Assembly: GCA_040285825.1 (NCBI GenBank)
Contig: JAUPSS010000002.1
Location: 1,302,001 to 1,366,000 of the forward strand
Origin: Eukaryota sp. TZLM1-RC
Taxonomy: Eukaryota > Metamonada: BaSk clade
Direction: 5' to 3'
DNA: 64,000 nt
The position numbers and the translations under genes were made by a program. Numbering within the stretch: position 1 is the stretch's first letter; every line of letters starts with the position of its first letter. This document shows, piece by piece, positions 1-10,879 of this stretch. The notes under the pieces are model-generated. The model searched no databases, was not told the DNA's origin, and saw nothing but the letters and a program-made list of their open reading frames with translations.

Positions 1-270
1 TGGTTCACTTGCACCAACTGCTTTACGTTTTTTTGGATGATTTTGAAATGATTGTAAAAAGAAGAACTGGCAGAAATTTCAACAGATTGTTTTGGCAAAA
101 TAGAATTGTGTTTTCTATTTTTAAGGGGATGTTGAAGATGGTTTCTGATGCTTTGCTTTCTCTTGGATCTCACTATGAGAGAGTTGCATCTAGTGTTTTT
201 GTTTTGGGAGAGATGGATTTTTTAGATGTTGATTTATAGGTTTAGAATAAAATTATATTTAAAAAAAAAA
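1..270 (+). mobile_element. LINE 3'-end fragment with A10 tail
   Basis: The reading frame ending at 239 encodes the conserved C-terminus of the local LINEs (FNRLFWQNRIVFSIFKG, then SLGSHYERVAS). It is followed by a short UTR and ten A residues at about 261-270, where a minus-strand LINE-A copy begins abruptly. This looks like the 3' end of an element inserted into that older LINE-A. The 5' part lies outside the window. The closest relative here is the fragment at 19985-20265. Confidence 0.75.
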
Positions 271-1688
271 GTTTTTGTATATCTAAATTCATCATTCGGT
301 CAATTTTGTCAGAAATTGAGTTCAACTTTTCAAACAATTTTTTGGTATTTTCATCATTATTTCCTAAAAACGAACCCAAATGACGAATAGCATCAATTGA
401 ATATAATTTGGCTTGAATTTCAATACCATCAACTATTGTGGAAACTGGAGAATTCGATAACAAAACACATTTAAGTAAATTAAGTCGGAGATCACTTTTG
501 GTAAATAATTCTTTGAAACATACAGTTGCTTGTTTCACAATATTTAAATCTCCAATAAGCACAACATCATCCATATATGTAATCATTTTTAGTGAAGGAA
601 ACATCTCTTGAATTTGCAATAAAATAGGATGAATGGCCAAACAAAACAAAAGAGGTCCTAACGGAACTCCTTGCTTAACACCACTTGATGAACTCAAAAT
701 GCTATCACCAAAATGTAAATTAGAACATGTGCTATATGTTGATTGAAAATACGGCATTAATTCTGGCATACATTGCAATAGAGCACCATAGATACTGCGA
801 CGACTGAGTGAATTGAATGCATTACTAAAATCCAATGACATACAAACATTGGATTCATTTTGGCGAAATAATACATCAGTAGCAAATATCGCTGAAGAGA
901 CTCCATCAGTGGTATTAATTCCATATCGAAAGGGTAATAAAATCTTTTTTGCTTTCTCATTGAACCTGCTCAAGCAACACGCAGAAAAAATATTTTGTAA
1001 GCTCTCAGAGACTGCAATAGGTCGAACATCCATTTTTGAATTTTTGACAAGTGCAGTCAAACGAGAACTTCTTAATTCTTCTGGATATTTGAGTTGACCA
1101 TTCAATATTTTGTTGAAAAATTTGGTTAATAAACCAAGACAATCCTCTGAAGAAATAATTGCGGCTTTTACATGATCGATAGTAATACCAGAAAGTCCGG
1201 CAGACTTACCGCGTGGTCTTTTCTTTATCACCGAAAATACTTCTGATGCCATTAATGGAAAATTTTCCCAGTAAGTCCCGTAAAAATTGTGATCCATTAT
1301 AGGGTCTTCCAAAGGATGAAGTATTAAGTTTATCTACTGTATTTTCATTGTTGGGTGCTTTAACTCCAGGACTTAAAACTGACAAAGCCTTGGACCATTT
1401 GTTGTCAAAGCATTTGTCTTCAAAAATTTTACTTAATTTCTCAGATGACTGTTTTCTCGGTGCTATATTAGTTAAATCTTCGGCATTATTTACGAAATTT
1501 TGTTCAAAAGGAGGACAAAAAGAACCAAAAAATGCCCAAAGAATATTGATAGCATACTTTCCTTTACATAATTGATCCAAAAATCTTTTAAAAACGAAAG
1601 CAAATTCCTTGCATTTTGACGCATGAATATCTTGAGGTATTTTTATGGGAGGATGGTAGTTATCAACTATGCGTCGTTTCAAGCATCG
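270..1688 (-). mobile_element. LINE-A fragment (5' and RT regions), decayed
   Basis: Two overlapping minus-strand frames (1206-1682 and 242-1312) match the N-terminal region and reverse transcriptase of the LINE-A copy at 48923. RT landmarks in order are RPIAVSES, SLDFSNAFNSLSR (motif A), GVKQGVPLGPLLF (motif B, with V for the usual D) and TYMDDVVLIG (motif C). A frameshift near 1250-1310 separates the frames. The copy starts inside the second Cys-rich motif and stops in the RT thumb, where the plus-strand fragment above abuts it, so the endonuclease domain is missing. Here the run after motif E has six A residues and keeps the frame, unlike two other LINE-A copies. Confidence 0.85.
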
Positions 1689-1714
1689 ATGTCCAAGTGA
1701 TGTCCAAGCTGTAT

Positions 1715-4290
1715 AAGATTAAATTTTATTTTCTACGAAGAATCAAATCAAAACAAAACAAACTACAACACATAAGAAACAAAATTCTCCACGCCAACTC
1801 TTGATGAATCCTTTTACCGCTTGGACAACATTAAACTCAAGTACTTGGGAACACTTCTGTACAAAGCGAAAATGATACGATTCTTCCATAAATTCCCTGC
1901 AAAATTCTTACCACTTGAACGACATAAATTACCAAAATCATTGATAAAATTCAAGGCAGACTGTCCAATGTTGCCAAAAATCGAAAAGGCAAAAGGAACA
2001 AACGAAAACTTCGAGTAAAGATTCTTATTTAAATCATTTAATATCTCAGTATATTTATCTCTTTTACGATCTTCAGCCTTGTTTAAATGACCATTAGCAC
2101 TAAGTAAAACATCATCACGATAAATAAAAGCAAAGGGATCAACTGTAGTGAAATCAACAACAACTTGAGAGGAATCCACAAAAGGAGCAATTAAATCACC
2201 TCGACGTGAATTAAAAAGATTATCATCACTATAATGCTTCAACAAAGGTTCTACTCTGCAACTGAAATTGTAACACTTGAACATCTCATATGTCACATCA
2301 CGAACGGCATTATGAAGAACTGACCTATATTGGAGAAATTTCTTACAGCTCACAATATGACGAATATTGGCAGTAGGTTTTTTGTTACAAATACAATAAG
2401 AATTGTCCAAAAGACCACTTGGATAAATCCCTAATCTCAACCGCATGTTTTGTTTCCAAGCTTCATTTGTTAAGTGAAGACCAAATGGCCTTGGTTGCTG
2501 AGATATTAAACTAGTACAGTTCTGAATGTCTGATAAAAAGGCAGCAAAGACGGGATTATTAATCTTAGTCACACTAAGTCGTTTAGAAAAATCCAGGTCT
2601 TCAAAACCAATAAGAACAGACTTCTGTAATTTCACAACAGCAAGATGAAGGTTGGTGAAAGATCTCGAAGGTACAGCAGGCAAACTTGAAGGAAAACTCC
2701 AATTCCAAATATCAACAGGTAGTTCTTGCACCATTTTTTCAAGAGAAATTAATAAAGGATGTGATTCATTTAAAGGAATATGATCAAAACGAAGTTTCCA
2801 TTCAAAAAGAAAATTTTTCATACCACCAATAAAAGCACTTTTGCATAAATACTCTGCTTTTGAAAAACCAACTCCACCAAATTTAGGACTAAAAAATGCA
2901 TGATAAGGAATTTTAGATGGACAAACTTCTACTAAATTTCCAAAGAAATTTGTTCTCAAAGTATTGAATTGACGTGCAAAATCATGAGAAATTGTGGGAG
3001 ATAAAGAACGAAGAAGATGATTAATTGTTGATCCAAAACACACATTTAGGACCGAAAACGCTAAATGTTTGTCAATTTCTAAATCTTGAAAAGCCAAAAG
3101 TTGCTCTTCGATTTTTTCCAAAATACCTGACAAAATCGATTTAACTTCTTCACTATTTCCAAAATAAGATCCAAGAAACCGAATAGCATCTTCCTCGTAA
3201 TCAACGTATTTGATAAAAGTTTCATTAAATGCCACCTCCGCATGCTGATTACCAATAATGAAACACTTGGGCAATTTAATGTCTAACCCTATTTGTTTGG
3301 CCAGAAAAACAAAATGTTGTAAACCGTGTTGTAAAAGAGTCAAAGGGCCAATAAGTGATAAATCATCTGCATAAGCACATATATGAATGTCAGAAAAATC
3401 CGACTTAAATTTTACCAAAACTGATTGCAGTGCTAAGCAAAAAAAATGGACCCAATGGATCCCCTTGTTTGACGCCTCTTGACGAAACAATATTCTCAGA
3501 ATGAAAAATTAAGTTAGAGGGTGATCCATACATCAATTTAAAATACGGCAAAAGTGGAGGATAATGTAGTTCAAGTTCTTGCAAAATACTAGAGCGAAAA
3601 ACCGAGTTGAAGGCATTTTTAAAATCAATGTTCAATAAATAATTTTCGCCTTTTTGATTGAAAAGTAAATCTGTACACAACGCAGCACAAGTTGTGCCAT
3701 CAGGAATTCCGATAGCAAACTGATAAGGACGAAAAAAATTAATTGCGGATGACTTAACTCTTTTAAAAGAAATAATTGCTAATAATCTCATTATGGACTC
3801 ACCAACAGCAATAGGTCTGACACCACCTCCAGGCTTACTTGAAGCAACTAAACGAGATGCCGTTAACGCTTGTGGTAACTTGAAACGTCCCATGATAACA
3901 CTATTAAAAAAGAAAACTAAATCATCCACGATTTCTGGACATATATTAACGGCTGACTTCAAATGATCATAACTAAGTCCAGAAGGCCCAGCAGAACGAC
4001 CAGACGGAAGTCCTTTAATAGCTACACTAACTTCATCACAAGTAATATGATTAGCAGTGAAGAAAACACGTTCATTATCAGAGACAATGTGATTTATGGT
4101 GAAGTCTTCAGGTGGATGAAGAGAATTTAAAGAATCCAAAGTTTCATCATTGAAGGCAGCAGGAGAAGAACCAGCCAATAATTTAAGAGCTGAAGAGTAT
4201 TGTGAACGAAGAATCAAAGACTCAAATACGTTTTTTGACATTTTTAGATTGTTGAACCGACCTCTTATATTTAGATTTCTTGTGTGAAGA
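1715..4290 (-). mobile_element. LINE-B copy, nearly complete from RT to 3' end
   Basis: This is the longest LINE-B copy. It reads 5' to 3' on the minus strand: short N-terminal region, reverse transcriptase, Cys-His motif, restriction-like endonuclease and conserved C-terminus, then a short T/G-rich 3' UTR ending near 1715. It lacks the N-terminal zinc motifs seen in LINE-A and so is probably 5' truncated. The 5' boundary is approximate and I found no target-site duplication. A second, plus-strand piece of the same family at 4410-5085 makes an inverted repeat with its 3' end. Confidence 0.85.
1814..4241 (-). pseudogene. LINE-B RT/endonuclease polyprotein, one frameshift
   Basis: The open frame starting at Met 4241 carries GRSAGPSGLSYDHLKSA, RPIAVGES, NIDFKNAFNS (RT motif A) and GVKQGDPLGP (motif B). 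It then shifts frame in an A8 run near 3440. The second frame continues with AYADDLSLIG (motif C, a YADD variant), the thumb, a Cys-His motif (CICN...HIVSCKKF, then HNAVRD) and endonuclease-like RRGDLIAP and VVVDFTTVDP, followed by DKYTEIL. The product would copy its own RNA at a nicked target. The homopolymer frameshift could be real decay or an assembly error; otherwise this copy looks little damaged. Confidence 0.85.
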
Positions 4291-4409
4291 CATAGCCTTA
4301 GAAAGAAAGAAAATTCCAAAAAATTGAAGGATTCCAAATGCCCTTTCGAAGAGAGAAGGTTAAAGATCAATAACAATAATTTTTCAATAACAATAAATAA
4401 TACAAACAA

Positions 4410-5085
4410 TAATTCTTATTGTATTTGTAACAAAAAACCTACTGCCAATTTTCGTCATATGGTGAGCTGTAAGAAATTTCTCCAATATAGGTCAGTTCTT
4501 CATAATGCCGTTCGTGATGTGACATATGAGATGTTCAAGTGTTACAATTTTAGTTGCAAAGTAGAACCTTTGTTGAAGCATTATAGTGATGATAATCTTT
4601 TTAATTCACGTCGAGGTGATTTAATTGCTCCTTTTGTGGGTTCCTCTCAAGTTGTTGTTGATTTCACTACAGTTGATCCCTTTGCTTTTGTTTATCGCGA
4701 TGATGTTTTACTTAGTACTAATGGTCATTTAAACAAGGCTGAAGATCGTAAGAGAGATAAATATACTGAGATATTAAATGATTTAAATAAGAACCTTTAT
4801 TCGAAGTTTTCGTTTGTTCCTTTTGCCTTTTCGATTTTTGGCAACATTGGACAATCCGCCTTGAATTTCATCAATGATTTTGGTAATTTATGTCGTTCAA
4901 GTGGTAAGAATTTTGCAGAGAATTTATGGAAAAATCGTATCATTTTCGCTTTGTACAGAAGTGTTCCCAAGTACTTGAGTTTAATGATGTCTAAACTTTA
5001 TAAGGATTCATCAAGAGTTGGCGTGGAGAATTTAGTTTCTTATGTGTTTTAGTTTGTTTTGTTTTTATTTGATTCTTTATATAAA
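4410..5085 (+). mobile_element. LINE-B 3' fragment (endonuclease domain)
   Basis: A plus-strand copy of the last ~215 codons and 3' UTR of LINE-B. It starts abruptly at the CICN zinc motif and ends at the (ATAAT)n array. It reads through RRGDLIAP, VVVDFTTVDP and the conserved C-terminus without a stop. It is nearly identical to the complement of 1732-2402, so the pair forms an inverted repeat of about 660 bp with a 2-kb loop. The last residues differ (MMSKLYKDSSRV here, MLSKR there). Confidence 0.85.
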
Positions 5086-5090
5086 TGGTT

Positions 5091-5487
5091 TAATAATATA
5101 ATATAATATAATATAATATAATATAATATAATATAATATAATATAATATAATATAATATAATATAATATAATATAATATAATATAATATAATATAATATA
5201 ATATAATATAATATAATATAATATAATATAATATAATATAATATAATATAATATAATATAATATAATATAATATAATATAATATAATATAATATAATATA
5301 ATATAATATAATATAATATAATATAATATAATATAATATAATATAATATAATATAATATAATATAATATAATATAATATAATATAATATAATATAATATA
5401 ATATAATATAATATAATATAATATAATATAATATAATATAATATAATATAATATAATATAATATGATATAATATAATATAATATAAT
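5091..5487 (+). repeat. (ATAAT)n pentanucleotide microsatellite, ~79 copies
   Basis: About 397 bp of almost perfect 5-bp tandem repeat, with one A-to-G variant near 5465. It begins just after the 3' UTR of the plus-strand LINE-B fragment. Every unit contains TATAA. The long open frame across it encodes only ILYYI repeats and is not a gene. Confidence 0.97.
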
Positions 5488-5868
5488 GAAACTTTATTCG
5501 TTCCTTCTGGATGAACCTATCATTATTGGTCAAGAACTTTTTCGTTTCTTCTGTTTAATAATAGTCGGTGTTTGTATTAATTATTTTCAATAAAAATTGG
5601 TTTAGCTTCATTCTGTTATTTATCTTCAGCAATATTTACACGATTTTTATTTATTGAAACTTAAATTAAATAATTTAAACTCAAATCAAAAAACACTTCA
5701 TTGCTAGTTGGTGTAAACATTTTAAAGAAGTTTGCATCTTTCTAGTAGAAACTTTCTGTCTGTCTCAATGAGAGAGCAATCGTTACATAATAAACATTCT
5801 AAAATACACTATTATACAGGAATAACTCACCAATAAATGATTAAAAACAAAAAAAAACTAATAAACAA
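5488..5868. other. Intergenic, nothing recognised
   Basis: AT-rich sequence between the microsatellite and the stop codon of the SFI1-like gene. I see no open frame, RNA gene or repeat. The right end should hold the 3' UTR of the minus-strand gene. Confidence 0.6.
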
Positions 5869-8127
5869 TTAGGAATTCAGCAAATAATCAATATATCTTC
5901 GTTGAACATCAACCTCAGCCAAAGACAAATCCTGTAGCTTACGTGATGGAAAACACTTGACCAACTTATCTATTGTAAATCCTGGGCTCGAGGGTCTACT
6001 TGAAACGGATTGCAATCGGGAAGCAGTTAATAACTGGGTGTCTCGGAAAGGTGCATAACCTCGACTATTGACTCTCTTCTGTCTCTCATATCGCCTTGTT
6101 TTCGAATTTGATATCCATTTTCTAAAACATTTCATCTTCAATCTACCCCTGTACCTTTCAGAAGTCATTAATAATGCCTTTTTTTCCATAAAATATGTTT
6201 TGGTTGAACTGAGGAAGAATAGTGCTCCTTGTCTAGAGGTTTGCCGTCTGCATTGGGTCATATACGACTTAAATTGAGGTGATTTGATTGAAAGGGATTC
6301 AAATGACTCATAACCAAACCAATCAGGTAGTAATAAACCCTTCTCCATGTAAAAATTGGCTTTGGACAGATAAAACGCATTAGCCTTTCGACAATTGAAA
6401 TGAGCTCTTCTCCAGTTTGTAAAATTTTTAAAAACTAAATTTTCATCAAAATGACACTGAGCTAGCTGATTCCAATTAAATATCAAATGCCGTCTAAACC
6501 ACGTGGAAAAAACATCTCTTTTCAAAACAAATTCAAAATAATCATTTGAAACTTTGTCAAGTCTAGATCTCTGACGGGAATTGGCCAACTTATTTGAAAG
6601 TGAATGCCAAAAGATAAATAACTTCCTTAAACTAATTACCTGGTTGGTTTTATTTAGATAAACATCAAAGTACTTCCGTAATAACAAAGACTTATTTTGG
6701 AACTTACAAAGCTTATAACAATTCAAAACAGAAACCGATTTTCTCCATAAAGAAAACCGTAATCGTAATTGTAAAGTTTTAAACTCGCTTAATTTGTGAC
6801 TTAAATAAGAAAAAAAGTACCAAAAAGAAAGAGATCTTTGTAAAAGAGATTTAGTGTAAACTTGGCAATAGACCTCTTCATATAATCCTTGACGATAGTG
6901 GAAGAATTTAAACATTTGTTGTAGGTAACCCCTTTTCAAAACGATTGATTGATGATGGATGGCAGTTTTTAACTGATTGTCGTAGTAACGATGTAAAGAT
7001 TTCCGAATAAATTGAAAAAATGCAGAATAATACAACAACGAGCCTGAAAAGCTCAATTGTTTCAGTAGATGAGCTCTTCTCCAAAATTTAAAGTGGTTAA
7101 CAACCAGAATAACTGACGAATACAAAGTTCCATCATCTGGATTCTCTCCAAAATTATGACAAAATCGAAAATTTAAATATTCCGCTAACCCCACTACTTG
7201 ACGTGATCCACAGTCAGAAAAGTTAAGCTTTGTTCTTAACGCTAAAGCCAAAGAATTTCGTTCACTTTTAACAGATGAGACATCTACATGTGGAGGACAA
7301 TACATAACAGAATTAAAAAGAGATTTTCTTATCAAAATTTGTTTTTTAAACCTTCTAGTCCAAACCTGAAAGGAAAACCGAATCAGCTTGCAACTTTGAC
7401 TGCTTGAAAAGTTCAAATGCAGCTCATTTAAGTGTTGTAATTTCTTAGTTGTATTTATCCAAATTTTGAAATGAAGAGAAACGTCACAGCTTCTAATTGT
7501 TGTAAACAAGTGAGAAAAATCTGGTGGGTTAGATAGGCTTTTCAAAATAATAAAATACTTCTTCATAAGTAACTCGGCTCGTAATAAATTAATTTGAAAT
7601 AAAATCATTTTTAAAAACTTTGAATAACCTAAATATCCAGAAAGCAAATCAATAACTAGCTTTTGTCTTCGTTTTTTGATTAAATGATGTTGTACATGAT
7701 CTGCCACCCCACTAGTGTGGTTACGGGTTTGTAACCTAACCCCGGTCATCCAAATGGATCTTCTTTGCTTTCTGGCCCTGTCTTTGATGAATTTGAGTAT
7801 TTGTTGTTTGTGATGATTAGCTGAAACCAGCAATGACAAGGTAGAAGAATTAGCGGAGGCAGAAAGGTCATGAATGTCTTCTGTTGGTGATAGATTAGGT
7901 TTGGCAGGTGATGGACGGGATGGTGGTGTGGATGGTAAAGGTCGACGTGGAACACGTTGAGTGCCATAAAGGACTGATGGAGGAGCAGCATGAAGGATCT
8001 TCATTGCCCTAATTTTGGCAGAGACTAGTGAACTATTTCCAGGGAGCAATTCCGTGTCGATTGCCCCATATGGTGCCGAAGAAGGCACAGGGGGTGACGA
8101 TCGTGATTCAGGAATTGGTGAGACCAT
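5869..8127 (-). CDS. SFI1-like centrin-binding repeat protein
   Basis: A 752-residue protein with a Pro/Ser-rich N-terminus (about 1-100). The rest is a long helical region with repeated short W-centred motifs about 23-50 residues apart, such as LSFWYFF, FSLWRKS, FKFWRRAH, FQVWTRRF, FSTWFRRH, FTNWRRAH, FIFWHSL and FRKWISN, each preceded by Leu/Phe-rich helix. This is the pattern of SFI1 repeats (hydrophobics then F/L-x2-W-K/R), where each repeat forms helix that binds one centrin. In yeast and animals SFI1 acts at spindle poles or centrioles. The family call rests on repeat pattern only. The start is the first Met, 30 bp from a TATATA stretch. The gene sits alone between mobile elements. Confidence 0.7.
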   Translation of the reverse strand: MVSPIPESRSSPPVPSSAPYGAIDTELLPGNSSLVSAKIRAMKILHAAPPSVLYGTQRVPRRPLPSTPPSRPSPAKPNLSPTEDIHDLSASANSSTLSLLVSANHHKQQILKFIKDRARKQRRSIWMTGVRLQTRNHTSGVADHVQHHLIKKRRQKLVIDLLSGYLGYSKFLKMILFQINLLRAELLMKKYFIILKSLSNPPDFSHLFTTIRSCDVSLHFKIWINTTKKLQHLNELHLNFSSSQSCKLIRFSFQVWTRRFKKQILIRKSLFNSVMYCPPHVDVSSVKSERNSLALALRTKLNFSDCGSRQVVGLAEYLNFRFCHNFGENPDDGTLYSSVILVVNHFKFWRRAHLLKQLSFSGSLLYYSAFFQFIRKSLHRYYDNQLKTAIHHQSIVLKRGYLQQMFKFFHYRQGLYEEVYCQVYTKSLLQRSLSFWYFFSYLSHKLSEFKTLQLRLRFSLWRKSVSVLNCYKLCKFQNKSLLLRKYFDVYLNKTNQVISLRKLFIFWHSLSNKLANSRQRSRLDKVSNDYFEFVLKRDVFSTWFRRHLIFNWNQLAQCHFDENLVFKNFTNWRRAHFNCRKANAFYLSKANFYMEKGLLLPDWFGYESFESLSIKSPQFKSYMTQCRRQTSRQGALFFLSSTKTYFMEKKALLMTSERYRGRLKMKCFRKWISNSKTRRYERQKRVNSRGYAPFRDTQLLTASRLQSVSSRPSSPGFTIDKLVKCFPSRKLQDLSLAEVDVQRRYIDYLLNS

Positions 8128-8212
8128 TCTTACGGTATATAATGGTAGAGATATTGTGTTTTGGGAAAGATTTTGAAATCAACAAAAATCATGAATTAGT
8201 GTTTTGATCATC

Positions 8213-8364
8213 GTTTGTGGTTAAATCGTATTGTTTTAACTATTTTCAAATCAATTCCTAAAATGATTTCAAAAGCTTTGATGTCTGTCCGTGCACATTA
8301 CGAAGACATTTCTGTTGTACGGTTTGATGGTGTGGAAGCTTGTTTTGAAGAAATTGATTTTTAG
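8213..8364 (+). mobile_element. LINE-D C-terminal fragment
   Basis: About 50 codons reading LWLNRIVLTIFKSIPKMISKAL and ending EACFEEIDF with a TAG stop. They match the C-terminus of the LINE-D piece at 24330-24703 (FWLNRIVFCIFKSIP...EDIEF). It is a short relic just upstream of the SFI1-like gene's start. Confidence 0.75.
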
Positions 8365-8499
8365 TTTGTAGTTTTAAAAATAGATAAGAAAATAGTTTAA
8401 AAAACAAAAATCATTTTTTTGTTCCATTATTGAAAAATGAAGCAAGGAAAGTTGTTTGGAAACAATATTGAAGTGGCCATTATGTAGCCGCAAAGCAGT

Positions 8500-8576
8500 C
8501 CTGCTGTTCATCTTCTTTAGCAAATGCAAATTCTGAAACACTTGAAGAACTTCAAAGATTGCATCCTCCTGAAGGT
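8500..8576 (+). mobile_element. Possible LINE N-terminal relic
   Basis: About 24 codons read NSETLEELQRLHPPEG, resembling the linker just before the RT domain of LINE-B (NDETLDSLNSLHPPED). The similarity is short and no flanking match was found. Confidence 0.4.
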
Positions 8577-9009
8577 TAGTTTTGTTTGAAGTCCATAATA
8601 GTTTTTCAAATCTTTTAGTTTCGCAAGTTTCAGTTTCTATACCCTTATGAGTTAACATGGGTGTTAAAAAACGGACCAATAGAATATGTATGTACTAAAA
8701 CCCAATGAAAAATACCTTCACCAAAGACCAAATAGTTGACATCAGGTTTTTCTGAGCTGAACAGCCCTTGTGATCTAGGGGTTTTGATTGGAGTCCTTAC
8801 AAAGTGGTAATCCCACCTTCTGTCAAGTTTGATGAAGAAAGGAAAAAAGTGAGTAAATGTTTACAGCATTCACAACGATAAGAAATAAAATTATATTTCT
8901 GCTTTGGAGAAATTGGTCAAAAAAGAAATAGAAATGAATTTTAAGAAATAAAGAAAAATTTGATTTAATTTGTCCCATTCCAGAATCAACTGATCTACCC
9001 TATTTTAAC
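8577..9009. other. Intergenic, upstream of cap methyltransferase
   Basis: No supported gene. The last 40 bp carry a pyrimidine-rich run ending in CAG (CCCATTCCAG at 8973-8982) before the start codon. This could be the 3' end of a 5'-UTR intron, but no donor was identified. Confidence 0.5.
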
Positions 9010-10269
9010 ATGTCTGACTTTGAAGACGACCATGTTAGCAGTGTTGTCGCTCATTATACAGCCAGAGCCACTCAAAATGATGCAGGACGTGTTAATACTC
9101 GGTCTCTTGCTGTTCGCCGGTTCAATAATTGGGTTAAATTTGTTACCATTTCAGAAGCTATAAACACTATAAAAGGTCGAAGAAAGTTTATCAATCCTGA
9201 TATTTTGGACTACTGTGGAGGAATGGGTGGTGACTTAATGAAGTGGACTCGTGCACGTGCTAGAAGTTATGTACTGGTTGATGTTGTAGAAAGTTCTGTT
9301 CGTGAGGCTCTTGGACGAAGAAGACGGCAAGAGACAAAGCATAGTCTCTATGCTAAGCGACAAAAACAAAGTTTTATGGAACCCTCTGCTTTTGTGGTTG
9401 CTGACGCTGGTAAGGATTCATTGGATGATGTTCTTCCTCCAGATTGTTGGTTTGACATTGTTTCTTGTCAATTTGCGGCTCATTATATGTTTGATTATGA
9501 GCACAGAGCTAAGATGTTCTTTAAAAATGCCTCTTGCAGACTACGTATCGGTGGGATCTTCATAATGACTATTCCCAATGCCAACTATATTGTCAAAAAG
9601 ACAAGAGAGAATTTACAGGATGATCCACATGGCTTTGTCCCACCACCCGCAATGGTGGAACAGGGATTTCCCCCAAATCCTGCCCCCGGATTCGGTTCCA
9701 ATTTGTATGGTGTTGTGTTTCCTGAACACGTGACGTTGAAGAAATATGGTACCCCTTATACTTTTTGGCTCGCAGATGCTATAGACTGCTGTGAAGAGTA
9801 TCTCATCCACGAAAAGGAAATGGAGAACACTGCACAAGACTATGGATTTGAGCTTATTCAAAATCAGCCTTTCACACAACTTCTTGAGAGTCACTACTCT
9901 GCTCCTTCCTTCATTAAGAACAAGCTTCAGGACATGAAAGTGTTTGACACCCATGATGACACTCTTTCTCAGGATGCATGGGAGTTGGCTCACTTTTATA
10001 GTGCTCTTATGTTTAAAAAGGTTAGGAAAACTTCTCCTCATGAGTCAAAAGCTGCCCCCTTTTCCAGCTTGAATCACCTTGGTCTCTATAAGTGTACCAA
10101 CAATAGATTGGAAGAACTTCCTGCTGATATCCAACCAGATGGGACTGCGGCTCCAGTAAATAAAACTTGGGTTTATGAGCTTCAACAATGGGAAATTGGT
10201 CCTCAAGATGACTGGAATCAGAAGTTTGAACCTTCAATACCTGATTTTGATAAGTATTTACCATATTGA
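9010..10269 (+). CDS. RNMT/ABD1: mRNA cap guanine-N7 methyltransferase
   Basis: A 419-residue protein that would transfer a methyl group from S-adenosylmethionine to N7 of the cap guanine of nuclear pre-mRNA. Family landmarks are in order: SAM-binding ILDYCGGMGGDLMKW (about 64-79), an acidic loop with VLVDVVESSVREA, the signature FDIVSCQFAAHYMF (about 148-161), LRIGGIFIMTIPN, the lid region GTPYTFWLADAIDCCEEYL and the C-terminal SQDAWELAHFYSALMF. The length is typical of the catalytic core, with a C-terminal extension of about 70 residues. The start is the first Met, nine residues before the conserved region begins. No intron is needed. Confidence 0.95.
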   Translation: MSDFEDDHVSSVVAHYTARATQNDAGRVNTRSLAVRRFNNWVKFVTISEAINTIKGRRKFINPDILDYCGGMGGDLMKWTRARARSYVLVDVVESSVREALGRRRRQETKHSLYAKRQKQSFMEPSAFVVADAGKDSLDDVLPPDCWFDIVSCQFAAHYMFDYEHRAKMFFKNASCRLRIGGIFIMTIPNANYIVKKTRENLQDDPHGFVPPPAMVEQGFPPNPAPGFGSNLYGVVFPEHVTLKKYGTPYTFWLADAIDCCEEYLIHEKEMENTAQDYGFELIQNQPFTQLLESHYSAPSFIKNKLQDMKVFDTHDDTLSQDAWELAHFYSALMFKKVRKTSPHESKAAPFSSLNHLGLYKCTNNRLEELPADIQPDGTAAPVNKTWVYELQQWEIGPQDDWNQKFEPSIPDFDKYLPY

Positions 10270-10640
10270 TACTGAGAGTCTAAAGTCTTGACCCAGATGG
10301 TCTTTTTTTATTTTTTCCTATATTCTTTTTTTATTTTGTATGCAATTAGCACTTTTTGGAAACAATCGTTGTTGAGACTTTTGTATCCAAATGGGTAGTT
10401 GAATGTGTTTGTGTCTCATGGTGCCACTCTTTCCATGATTAGAATAAAAATATTATTTGTTGTTATTTTGTACATCTCATCATGTAGGTAATCGACATAG
10501 TACAACATTGTTTATATTGAGGAAGGTTGTTTCTACTCTAAACCCTGCTAGGATTTTATGCTTCTCAAACAGTTATGACTGGGTTCAATCAGTGATGAAC
10601 AGTTCAAATAAATCGTTTCGTTGGCGATCCTGGCCACCAT
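10270..10640. other. Intergenic / 3' flank, nothing recognised
   Basis: T-rich 3' flank of the cap methyltransferase gene, with several T-runs at 10302-10340. No gene or repeat is seen before the LINE-A relic. Confidence 0.6.
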
Positions 10641-10668
10641 TTAAAATATATAATATATATAAGGATTA

Positions 10669-10860
10669 ATGACAATGCAAAGTTCTACTTTTTCTGCATT
10701 AAATGATGAAATTTCTAAAACTGTAGTAGAAAAACGGAGTCAATGCTTTCCCCAATCAGTCAATGGCAATATTCCTGAAAAGAATTTTCTAAATTTGAAG
10801 TACACTCTTCGAACATTACAGAAACGATTGACTGGAATGTATAAAAATGACCAACGGTGA
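10669..10860 (+). mobile_element. LINE-A relic (thumb/linker region)
   Basis: A 63-codon open stretch matches the linker between RT and the zinc motif of LINE-A: QSSTFSALNDEIS, CFPQSVNGNIPEKN, then LKYTLRTLQKRLTGMY. It is truncated at both ends; the downstream zinc and endonuclease regions are missing and a hAT relic follows. Confidence 0.8.
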
Positions 10861-10879
10861 GGAAAAAATTATGCAAATC

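Noticed and set aside
1-1688. Twin-priming inversion of one LINE
   Set aside because: The two parts meet tail to tail, whereas twin priming gives a 5' inverted part before a sense 3' part. The fragments also belong to different families.
5090-5533. 147-residue open frame across the microsatellite
   Set aside because: It encodes only ILYYI repeats; a consequence of the 5-bp unit.
8374-8679. 101-residue minus-strand frame
   Set aside because: No recognisable domain, low-complexity end, and it overlaps a probable LINE relic on the other strand.
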